Positions 6,135 to 11,625 of a DNA stretch of 11,625 nt are shown here, in pieces. Origin of the DNA: Promethearchaeota archaeon (GTDB taxonomy: Archaea; Asgardarchaeota; Lokiarchaeia; Sigynarchaeales; SOKP01); NCBI GenBank assembly GCA_016839905.1, contig JAEOTJ010000229.1:1-11625 (forward strand), in the 5' to 3' direction. Each line of letters begins with the position of its first letter. Position 1 is the stretch's first letter. The notes beneath the pieces are model-generated. The model was not told where the DNA came from. It worked only from the letters and a program-made list of their open reading frames with translations, and ran no database searches. Both the position numbers and the translations under genes were made by a program.

Positions 6135-7799
6135 TTATTTAATTCTACCATGGATCTCTTTATTTCTATCAACTTCTTTTAAAATTTTTCTCGCTTCTTT
6201 ATGTGAAAGTGATAAATTGATATCACCATTTCTACTTAGAGAACCAGTGAATATTTGCTGTTGGTCAGCAAAAACTAAAATATTTTGACTTGCGTATATT
6301 GGATCTGCTTTTAAAATAATTCTATCTTTTTTAATAATTACATCTATTTCTATTTTTTTTAATACATTTTTTTTTTTGCTCGATTTAAAAGTTTCAATAT
6401 TTCCAGTTATTCTTCTTGAAGATTTAGAGAATTTTGGATCCACCTTATTAACATTTATATCACTCCCAAAATTATAAATCTCATAAGCAAGTCGTCCTGT
6501 AATATAATCTCTGACTTCAACTACAGGTCTTGCGAGGTCTTTATCTCTAAATCCGTGAGGAACTTTTACAGTCATTTTTATAACTAAAACGGTAGAAATA
6601 TCACCTCCTTCAATAAAAATAATTGTATCTAGTATTGATGGAAGCATTCCTAGTTCTACTCGACCGATAAATCGTTGAATCGCATCAATAGCGGATGATG
6701 AATGGACGACTCCTACCATTCCAACTCCAGATAATCTAAAATCTGCATAAATCTCAAAATCTTTTGTAGTCCTAACCTCATCAAAAATCGTGAAATCTGG
6801 TCTCACGAGGAGTAAAATATCTGCTGAATTCTCAAGATTGCCTTCTAATTTTGTATATTGGGTGATTTCTGGTTCCACTTGCAAATCTCTCACGCTTTCA
6901 AGTGTTTTTACTACCTTATCTTGACTAAGATAGAAATTTGCTAAGGCTGCTGAAAATGTAGATTTCCCTGCCCCAGGAGATCCTGCAACTAAAATCCCTT
7001 CAGCTTTATTTAGTCTTTTTTGAAGCCTTTGGTCAATGGAATAGTCTGATAATTTCAAACTCACGAGTGGTCGTACTGCAGTAATTTCCACATCGTTAGA
7101 GAAAGGAGGGCGAGTTATAACTATTCTAAATTCGCGTAACTGTGCTACAACAGCTCCCTCTTTTTCAATTTCTATAAATGAACGATCATCTTCTCTTACA
7201 TTTTCTATGATTTCAAGTGCTATATCTTCAATTAATTGGGGGGTGATTGATTCTTCTTCAATTTTTTCTAAAAACCAATTTCCAGGAGAACCCTTTTTTG
7301 CGTATGGAGGTAGATTTCTTTTCAAATGAACACTCATTGTACTTTTGTCGAAATAATCAAAGAGTTTTAATGATAAGGGATCTTTTTCTTTAGGTGCCTT
7401 TTTTTCCCAAGCAAACAATACTTCTAAACCCTCAAATACTCCAACATCTCCTTGAATTCGATCTGCGGTAATAAGAACTGCATTATTCTCTAATGCTGAT
7501 TTCCTGATAAGTGCGTCAAGTTCACCTCCAGGACTCATTTTTATTTCTTCTCTAGTAGGACGTTCACCAATGACATGTAATGTAATTGTTTTTTCATTGT
7601 GGAGTTGTCGTATTCTTTTTAATACATTAAGACCAAAAAAACCTATTTCTTTTTGAATGTTTGTTCTATATTCGATTTCTGCAATAACAATATTAGAAAT
7701 AAAAATCTCTGGATTCTCGCCTAACTCACCATCTTCAATTAAATTTAGGATTTGTCCATTAAAAATAACGGAAGTATCACAAGCGAATTTATCCGGCAA
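6135..7799 (-). CDS. PIN-domain / PilT-type ATPase (archaeal VapC-like ATPase, COG1855 type)
   Basis: Archaeal fusion of a PIN ribonuclease domain with a type II/IV secretion-like ATPase, thought to act in RNA processing or decay. PIN domain at about 1-125: acidic residues D8 (CDTSV), E41/E43 (IAEIEYR), D95 (GELDAL) and D113 (ITADR) form the expected metal site. ATPase at about 215-445: Walker A GSPGAGKST (273-281), Walker B region DFTIFDE (335-341), then a VVHSSSAIDAIQRF segment typical of PilT-like enzymes. A ~70-residue C-terminal segment (about 483-550) resembles the final small domain of the family. I do not see the GxxG loop of the KH domain usually carried by members, and at 554 aa this is somewhat shorter than the ~600 or more I recall, so KH may be missing or degenerate. 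The start is TTG, the only usable start after an upstream in-frame stop, and it places DTSV at the normal distance from the N-terminus. It overlaps the endA 3' end by 11 nt, implying one mRNA and coupled translation. Confidence 0.93.
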   Translation of the reverse strand: MPDKFACDTSVIFNGQILNLIEDGELGENPEIFISNIVIAEIEYRTNIQKEIGFFGLNVLKRIRQLHNEKTITLHVIGERPTREEIKMSPGGELDALIRKSALENNAVLITADRIQGDVGVFEGLEVLFAWEKKAPKEKDPLSLKLFDYFDKSTMSVHLKRNLPPYAKKGSPGNWFLEKIEEESITPQLIEDIALEIIENVREDDRSFIEIEKEGAVVAQLREFRIVITRPPFSNDVEITAVRPLVSLKLSDYSIDQRLQKRLNKAEGILVAGSPGAGKSTFSAALANFYLSQDKVVKTLESVRDLQVEPEITQYTKLEGNLENSADILLLVRPDFTIFDEVRTTKDFEIYADFRLSGVGMVGVVHSSSAIDAIQRFIGRVELGMLPSILDTIIFIEGGDISTVLVIKMTVKVPHGFRDKDLARPVVEVRDYITGRLAYEIYNFGSDINVNKVDPKFSKSSRRITGNIETFKSSKKKNVLKKIEIDVIIKKDRIILKADPIYASQNILVFADQQQIFTGSLSRNGDINLSLSHKEARKILKEVDRNKEIHGRIK

Positions 7800-8403
7800 G
7801 AGAATTATCTGCCTCTTCTACTTTATTCATAATTTGAAATTTTTTAACACTATAATAAATCGGCTTGCTTAACCTATCCACGGTAGCAATGATTAATTCT
7901 TTTCTGGAACTCATTGCGACTCTTGATATTTTATCTAAATCTTTCAATTCGATTGGATTACCCTCAAACACGGGATAAATGAGAAATTTCGCAGAATCCT
8001 TCTCAAAATCAGCGCCTCTCTTATAAACTCTAAAATCTATACCATCACCATAACCCGTTCTTACGATATATCCTCGTTTTCTCAAATCCATGTAAATAAT
8101 GTATTTTTGCCACAATCTTTCGTCAAATTGTATAAAATAAGACAATAAATTCTCAAAATCGAACTGTTTTTCACTTTTTTCATTATTTTCCCATAATAAT
8201 ATCCTTTTTCTTTCACAAAGTAGAAGAACTTCTATTGCATCTAAGAATAAAACTTCATTACCGTCATCATCTTCCTTTAAAGTTCCAATATATGAATTTC
8301 TATAAAAATCATTAATTCCTTCCTTATCCTGAATGATAACTATTTCCTTTTCAATCAATCCTTCTACTTGAGTTTTTTCTTCAGATTTTTCAGTCATCTC
8401 CAA
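7789..8403 (-). CDS. endA: tRNA-splicing endonuclease (EndA) homologue lacking the catalytic His
   Basis: Homologue of the enzyme that cuts introns from precursor tRNAs and rRNAs at bulge-helix-bulge sites. It aligns along its length with the single-unit archaeal EndA: N-terminal domain about 14-95, then the nuclease core with KYIIYMDLRKRGYIVRTG (100-117), DFRVYKRG (123-130) and SRKELIIATVD (166-176). Of the catalytic triad, Tyr127 and Lys168 are present, but the His found in the HSxxLV motif of M. jannaschii EndA is replaced: the aligned segment is KDSAKFLIY, with Ser137 or Asp136 at that place. It may be the structural subunit of an alpha2-beta2 enzyme with a catalytic paralogue elsewhere, or an impaired or altered nuclease. 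Start: TTG at 8403 or, equally likely, ATG at 8397 (residue 3); neither has a well-spaced Shine-Dalgarno. TTTAATTA on the minus strand at 8422-8429 would suit a leaderless start. It is the first gene of the unit with the PIN-ATPase. Confidence 0.92.
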   Translation of the reverse strand: MEMTEKSEEKTQVEGLIEKEIVIIQDKEGINDFYRNSYIGTLKEDDDGNEVLFLDAIEVLLLCERKRILLWENNEKSEKQFDFENLLSYFIQFDERLWQKYIIYMDLRKRGYIVRTGYGDGIDFRVYKRGADFEKDSAKFLIYPVFEGNPIELKDLDKISRVAMSSRKELIIATVDRLSKPIYYSVKKFQIMNKVEEADNSLAG

Positions 8404-8493
8404 TTATATATTTATGTTTTCTAATTAAAGAATTTAACCATAATTTGAATGATATGAAAATTAATTTAGAATCAGATATTTTTTAACATTATA
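8404..8493. promoter_or_regulatory. Divergent promoter region between endA and the hydrogenase protease gene
   Basis: The 90-nt spacer serves two divergent genes. A TATA-like TTTAATTA (minus strand, 8422-8429) is 25-32 nt before the ATG at 8397, and TTAATTTA (plus strand, 8461-8468), preceded by a purine-rich GAAAA, is 26-33 nt before the ATG at 8494. Both spacings fit archaeal leaderless promoters, and neither gene has a Shine-Dalgarno. Box identity is weak in AT-rich DNA. Confidence 0.4.
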
Positions 8494-9063
8494 ATGAAAG
8501 AAATGCAGGAGAAATTCCTTGAGCAATTGAATGGTGCCAATAAAGTTGTTTTTATGGGTATAGGAGAAGAAAAACTTACTGATGATGGTGTTGGACCCTA
8601 TATCATCTCTGAACTTTTAGAATATTCAAATGAAAGATTTTTATTCATTAATGCGGGAGTGGATCCAATGGCAAGAATTGATGATGTACTTAATTTTCAC
8701 CCCTCTCATCTCGTGCTGATTGATACATGTACTTATAATGGTCCTCCTGGGACTATTGCAATCCTCAAACGTGAAAATATTGCTGAATATGTAGTTATTT
8801 CGACTCATACAATCCCAGTCCATATAGTTACCGATTTAATAACAAATAAACTCAAGAATTTGAAAGTTTTTATGATTGGAATTGTTCCTGAGAATTTAGA
8901 GGGCTTTAAAGAATTAAAGCTATACAAGGAAAAAGAAATACCTATTGAGGAAAGAGGTAAAAATATAGACTTGCCATTCTTCAAGATTTGCCTTTCAGAG
9001 AGAATTCAGAAAGTTGCTGATGAGTTAATTTTAATAATTAAAAATATATTGAAAAAACTATAA
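8494..9063 (+). CDS. hycI: HycI-like [NiFe]-hydrogenase maturation endopeptidase (peptidase M52)
   Basis: Nickel-dependent protease that trims the C-terminal tail of a hydrogenase large subunit after Ni insertion, in the cytoplasm. Seen: the N-terminal MGIGEEKLTDDGVGPYI (21-37) with the metal-binding acidic pair D30/D31; VLIDTC (74-79) with D77; and STHTIPVHIVTDLI (103-116) with H105. The last motif closely follows the STHNMPLNYLIDQL segment of HycI, the protease of group 4 hydrogenases. MIGIVPENLEGF (127-138) is the usual GIxPExxxxG motif. The Asn normally after GxG in GxGN is Glu here. The protein is 189 aa against ~150-160 typical; the excess is a charged insert at about 141-165 (LYKEKEIPIEERGKNID) plus an N-terminal helix. 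No hydrogenase subunit or hyp gene is in the window, so its substrate is encoded elsewhere. ATG at 8494 is most upstream; ATG at 8503 is an alternative. It is followed by a pyrimidine-rich stretch that could end the transcript. Confidence 0.9.
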   Translation: MKEMQEKFLEQLNGANKVVFMGIGEEKLTDDGVGPYIISELLEYSNERFLFINAGVDPMARIDDVLNFHPSHLVLIDTCTYNGPPGTIAILKRENIAEYVVISTHTIPVHIVTDLITNKLKNLKVFMIGIVPENLEGFKELKLYKEKEIPIEERGKNIDLPFFKICLSERIQKVADELILIIKNILKKL

Positions 9064-9202
9064 CTTTCTATTTCTATAAGAGAATTTAATTTCTTAAAAA
9101 GTCTTTATTTCTACAAGAAGAATATAAGCAATAATTATTTAAATGTAAATATTATATGAGGAGATTAGGAAAAGAATTTATTTCTACTTTTTAAAACATG
9201 TT

Positions 9203-9208
9203 AGGAGA
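9203..9208 (+). promoter_or_regulatory. Shine-Dalgarno for the lipid-kinase gene
   Basis: AGGAGA lies 6 nt before the ATG at 9215 and fixes that start. The rest of the 151-nt gap before it (9064-9214) holds only T-rich sequence likely to end the preceding transcript, plus a chance 12-codon ORF at 9156-9194. No RNA gene or repeat is seen there. Confidence 0.65.
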
Positions 9209-9214
9209 TAAGAA

Positions 9215-10174
9215 ATGAAAGATCATGCGATTATTTATAATCCAATTAGTGCTGGGGGAAGATCAAAAGAGGGTATTGATTTTGCTTGTAAGTGTTTTGA
9301 TGATTTAGGCGTATCATATAAATTATTTGAAACCAAATATGAGGGTCATGCAATAGAACTAGCAAATGAGTTAGCAAAAGATGGATATATAGTTATAGGA
9401 GCAGGAGGAGATGGAACTTGTAATGAAATATTCCATGGAACTGTTTCTTCCAAATCAAGAAGTCTTTGTGGGTTCATTCCCATAGGTACAGGAAATGACA
9501 TTCCAAAAGCAATTGGTATCCTTCCTGATATTAAAAGAGCTTGTGAAATCATTGCAGAAGGGCATTCTAGTCCTAGCGATATAGCTATTGCACGCACTGA
9601 TAGTGGTATCAAACGTTATTTTATTGGAATTGGTTCTCAAGGCTTCGATGCGGAAGTGACAAGAAGAACCAATGAAGGAGATAAAAATTTAAGCGGAACT
9701 AAAAATTATGTCATCACTGTTCTTAAAACTCTTTTTTCTTGGAAAAATAAAGAAGTAAAAGTGATAATGGATGATGATGAATATGTTGGCCCTTCAAATT
9801 GCATTGCTGTTGGAAATGGTCCTTCTTATGGTGCAGGAATGTACATCTGTCAAAGAGCCCGAATTAATGATGGTCTATTTCATATATGTATTGTTAATGT
9901 GAGTAAACTAAAATTGATCATTAACTTTCCTAAATTATATAAAGCGAAATTGCTCCCCCATCCAAATATAATGGAATTTGAAAGCAAAAAAGTTAGAATA
10001 GAAATGAAGAATGATGAAGATGAGCCTTATCTTTTTCAAGTAGATGGCGAGGTTTTAGGAAATATCCCCGTTACTTATGAAGTTATAAAAGATGGATGGG
10101 AATTTATTCGTCCAAAAATTGACGAGGTTGCAGAAGCATTTAAAGTAAAATATGGAAGATATTTTTATGAATAA
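9215..10174 (+). CDS. Diacylglycerol/sphingosine-kinase-like lipid kinase (DAGK_cat, COG1597)
   Basis: ATP-dependent kinase of the LCB5/DgkB/YegS family, which phosphorylates a hydroxyl on a lipid or lipid precursor at the inner membrane face. Seen: N-terminal IIYNPISAGGRSKEG (6-20), the nucleotide-binding GAGGDGTCNE (62-71) with the signature GGDGT, PIGTGND (89-95), GIGSQGFDAEV (138-148), GNGPSYGAGMYICQRARIND (200-219) and VDGE (277-280) near the end. These motifs span both lobes and the 319-aa length is normal, so the enzyme should be active. In archaea the substrate would be an archaeol-type lipid alcohol or a glycerol- or isoprenoid-based precursor, but the sequence does not say which. 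No membrane segment is predicted; family members associate peripherally. It begins 151 nt after the hydrogenase protease and has its own Shine-Dalgarno, so it need not be co-transcribed. Confidence 0.92.
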   Translation: MKDHAIIYNPISAGGRSKEGIDFACKCFDDLGVSYKLFETKYEGHAIELANELAKDGYIVIGAGGDGTCNEIFHGTVSSKSRSLCGFIPIGTGNDIPKAIGILPDIKRACEIIAEGHSSPSDIAIARTDSGIKRYFIGIGSQGFDAEVTRRTNEGDKNLSGTKNYVITVLKTLFSWKNKEVKVIMDDDEYVGPSNCIAVGNGPSYGAGMYICQRARINDGLFHICIVNVSKLKLIINFPKLYKAKLLPHPNIMEFESKKVRIEMKNDEDEPYLFQVDGEVLGNIPVTYEVIKDGWEFIRPKIDEVAEAFKVKYGRYFYE

Positions 10175-10252
10175 AAGAATTTCAAACTTATTTAATTATT
10201 TTGATTCTGAATATTTAAACAAAATGATCAAAAACCATCAGAAAAAATCCAA

Positions 10253-10354
10253 TCAGAAGAAGATACTAAAATAGTTCTTTAAAGTAGTAAAAACTTCGTT
10301 CTTATCTATATTATGAGCTTTCATTCTTTCCAAGGCATATTTTGTGAATCTTAT
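10253..10354 (-). pseudogene. Remnant of a DUF4258 gene (decayed partner of DUF2283)
   Basis: The minus-strand frame that overlaps the DUF2283 stop reads IRFTKYALERMKAHNIDKNE, followed by VFTTLKNYF and then a TGA. This matches the start of DUF4258 proteins, which typically open with a pattern like M-x-(I/F)-(R/T)-x-T-K-H-A-x-E-R-M followed by a G/N-I-x-x-x-x-V helix. DUF4258 and DUF2283 genes are frequent neighbours in bacteria and archaea and resemble a toxin-antitoxin pair. Here the expected first codon is ATA rather than ATG, and only 33 codons remain where about 80-90 are usual; the C-terminal strands are absent in all frames downstream. A single G-to-A change would explain the start: ATGA (start overlapping the DUF2283 stop TGA) became ATAA. 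I read it as a truncated, silent gene. Remaining doubt: the match rests on a short segment judged by eye. The rest of the 10175-10350 gap shows nothing else convincing. Confidence 0.5.
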
Positions 10355-10578
10355 TGATATTGGACAATCATAGGAATAATTTCTTCGGCATTAAGTTTAA
10401 TAATTTCATTTAGATTAATATTTTTTTGAGTATAATTTAAAACTTCAATTCCAATAACCATACCATTTTCCCCATAATCCACAACTATTCCTTCCCCAAT
10501 TTCCTCTGAGTCTTTTACCGCTTCTCGAGAGAACTTGATATATAATGCGTTTCCAATTTTATCGAACGAGAATTCCAT
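10351..10578 (-). CDS. DUF2283 family small protein
   Basis: This 75-residue protein has the compact beta-rich DUF2283 pattern: FSFDKIGNALYIKFS (3-17), an acidic SEEIGEGIVVDYGENG stretch (24-39), and VIGIEVLNYTQ (41-51). Full length for the family. Members are commonly encoded beside DUF4258 proteins in units that look like toxin-antitoxin pairs, where DUF2283 is presumed to be the antitoxin-like member; its molecular role is not established. Here the adjacent DUF4258-like frame appears broken, leaving this gene as an orphan. The ATG at 10578 has no Shine-Dalgarno. An AT-rich TATTAAAT-like element about 25-30 nt upstream on the minus strand suits a leaderless transcript. An 86-nt gap separates it from the E1-like gene, which is transcribed towards it. 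Confidence 0.85.
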   Translation of the reverse strand: MEFSFDKIGNALYIKFSREAVKDSEEIGEGIVVDYGENGMVIGIEVLNYTQKNINLNEIIKLNAEEIIPMIVQYQ

Positions 10579-10664
10579 AATTGATTAGAAAAACTTTTAT
10601 TTAATAAATTTATTTGTTAGAAAGATGATTACATTTCTATAGATAATAATTGATTTAAAATAAG

Positions 10665-11498
10665 TTAAATTTCTTTACAAATTAAACAATCTGCCCTTTT
10701 CTCTAAATAGAATTGCTCAATATCATTCGAAAATAGATCAAATATTATTCTTGCTGGGGCTTTTTTATCATGAATTACTTGAATTAGAGTATTGACCGCT
10801 AATGTAGAAGCGAATATTGCTGTCACTACTGTTGTAGCTCCTGAATCTAACTTTTGATAATTGGAAGATTCAAGCTCCATCCAATCTATCCTATCAAACG
10901 ATAATATCTTCTCTAGACAATATTTCTCGATGAGTTTTTTATCTTTTATAGATGTTAAAATTGCTTGAAGGCATTCATTGCAAGGTTGAGTATTGTTGGA
11001 AGCTTGATATAGAATCATACCAGAATATCCTGAATGAGGATCTGTGCCGCTATAAATCATTGGCTTTCCTAATTTTAGACATAAAATGCCAATTAAAGAC
11101 CGTTTAATTTCGGGCAAATCCAAACCATTCATAACATAATCAGACTTCTTAATCAAATTAATTGTTTTTTGCCAATCCTTGAAAAGATTATAGTCGTGAG
11201 CTATTATTTCTGAATTTAAATTATCCAAATTATCTAATGTATTTTTCGCAACTTCCACTTTTCTCTTACCTAAATCGTTTTTAGAGTAGAGAGTTTGCCT
11301 ATTTAAGTTGCTAGCCTCAATGATATCGTGATCTACAAGAATAATTTTCTTAAAACCTAATCGTGTGACAAGGAGCGCCACATTACATCCTATTCCCCCA
11401 ACACCTAAAATTAATATAGTTAAAGAATTTATTGATTTCTGAGAAAACCATGGAATATCTTCTTGATGGCTAAAATAATTAACATTGCTTAGATTCAT
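10665..11498 (-). CDS. E1-like / MoeB-ThiF-HesA family adenylyltransferase with atypical active site
   Basis: Rossmann-fold enzyme of the family that adenylates the C-terminal Gly of ubiquitin-like or sulfur-carrier proteins (MoaD, ThiS, SAMP, Ubl). Seen: LGVGGIG (31-37) nucleotide loop, LVDHDIIEASNLNRQ (54-68) with D56, N66, R67 and Q68, the lysine in GKRKVEVAK (77-85), D127 in GLDLPEIKR, and a four-Cys zinc site C173-x2-C176 with C271-x2-C274. The N-terminal arginine finger of MoeB (second Arg of RYxRQ) is replaced: the aligned residues are YFSHQ with His11. No Cys lies at the usual thioester position just before the SGATTVVTAIFAS helix (219-231); the only other Cys nearby is C194. It is therefore more likely a MoeB-like adenylating or degenerate enzyme than a thioester-forming E1. 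No Ubl, E2, molybdopterin or thiamine gene is in the window. The ATG at 11498 has no Shine-Dalgarno and lies 29 nt after the upstream gene's stop. Confidence 0.88.
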   Translation of the reverse strand: MNLSNVNYFSHQEDIPWFSQKSINSLTILILGVGGIGCNVALLVTRLGFKKIILVDHDIIEASNLNRQTLYSKNDLGKRKVEVAKNTLDNLDNLNSEIIAHDYNLFKDWQKTINLIKKSDYVMNGLDLPEIKRSLIGILCLKLGKPMIYSGTDPHSGYSGMILYQASNNTQPCNECLQAILTSIKDKKLIEKYCLEKILSFDRIDWMELESSNYQKLDSGATTVVTAIFASTLAVNTLIQVIHDKKAPARIIFDLFSNDIEQFYLEKRADCLICKEI

Positions 11499-11527
11499 AA
11501 AAATTTAAGTCTTTACTTTATTAAAAA

Positions 11528-11625
11528 TCATATTAAACTACAATTTTTAAGTTCTGTAATTAAGTTCTGGGCTAATCCCGACCAAGAATATTGATCTTTT
11601 ACGATTTCATAAATTTCTTTAGCTA
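11528..11625 (-). CDS. C-terminal end of a probable GT4-type glycosyltransferase (partial, cut by window edge)
   Basis: A minus-strand frame open to the window end gives 31 residues and then TGA: AKEIYEIVKDQYSW, SGLAQNLITELKN and a short tail. The pattern A-x-E-x(8-9)-(Y/F)-S-W-x-x-(I/L)-A-x-x-(L/I) is the usual last helix of family-1/GT4 glycosyltransferases, where the C-terminal helix crosses back to the N-domain. Codon choice and charge balance look coding, unlike the AT-rich spacers. It is in line with the E1-like gene (29 nt gap), so co-transcription is possible. Only the tail is visible, so donor, acceptor and family are uncertain. Confidence 0.55.
   Translation of the reverse strand, partial: AKEIYEIVKDQYSWSGLAQNLITELKNCSLI

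Noticed and set aside
9156..9194. A 12-codon ORF in the leader of the lipid-kinase gene, a possible regulatory leader peptide
   Set aside because: No run of regulatory codons, no attenuator-like structure, and no proper Shine-Dalgarno; such short ORFs are common by chance.
10167..10274. A 35-codon plus-strand ORF starting at an ATG that overlaps the lipid-kinase stop by 8 nt, with a weak GGAAG upstream
   Set aside because: Its product is just N/K/I/F-rich as expected from AT-rich spacer, it has no recognisable pattern, and it partly lies antisense to the DUF4258-like remnant.
1..11625. Search for CRISPR arrays, tRNA/rRNA genes, IS elements and long direct repeats
   Set aside because: None seen on reading both strands; poly-A/T runs and AT-rich short repeats are explained by base composition.

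Overview
The window is AT-rich, gene-dense archaeal chromosome. Three things point to archaea: a tRNA-intron endonuclease (EndA) homologue, a PIN-domain/PilT-type ATPase of the archaeal kind, and T-tract or leaderless expression signals in place of bacterial -35/-10 promoters. A eukaryote-like (SIRT6-type) sirtuin, an E1-like adenylyltransferase, a long coiled-coil membrane protein and very low GC fit an Asgard (Lokiarchaeia-like) genome best. That lineage call is inference; no rRNA or marker tree is available here.

Layout. Left block, plus strand (1-3914): a long coiled-coil protein with a C-terminal membrane hairpin whose true start may lie left of the window, an APC-family amino-acid permease with an extra C-terminal membrane region, and a PHP-fold phosphoesterase. 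Next comes a minus-strand pair of unknown membrane proteins (3958-5135): a single-pass ectodomain protein followed by a three-helix protein, 17 nt apart, the second with a Shine-Dalgarno directly after the first gene's stop. A divergent AT-rich spacer leads to a plus-strand SIRT6-like sirtuin (5369-6130). It converges, with only 4 nt between stop codons, on a minus-strand RNA-processing pair: an EndA homologue whose last 11 nt overlap the TTG start of the PIN-ATPase.

Right block. A 90-nt divergent promoter region separates endA from a plus-strand HycI-like [NiFe]-hydrogenase maturation protease and a diacylglycerol/sphingosine-kinase-like lipid kinase. The remainder is on the minus strand: a DUF2283 protein followed by what looks like a dead DUF4258 partner gene, an E1/MoeB/ThiF-like enzyme, and the last 31 codons of a probable glycosyltransferase cut by the window edge.

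How the genes work together: the only clear functional pair is endA plus the PIN-ATPase (RNA processing). DUF2283/DUF4258 is a recurrent toxin-antitoxin-like pair that appears decayed here. The other genes are housekeeping or accessory singletons. Several enzymes have lost an expected catalytic residue: the EndA His, one PHP metal-ligand His, and the arginine finger and catalytic Cys of the E1-like protein. I see no tRNA or rRNA gene, CRISPR array, IS element or attachment site, and no gene-free stretch longer than 300 bases. Genes that probably begin transcripts generally lack a Shine-Dalgarno sequence, whereas some downstream genes and the two genes at 1182 and 9215 have one, suggesting mixed leaderless and SD-led initiation.
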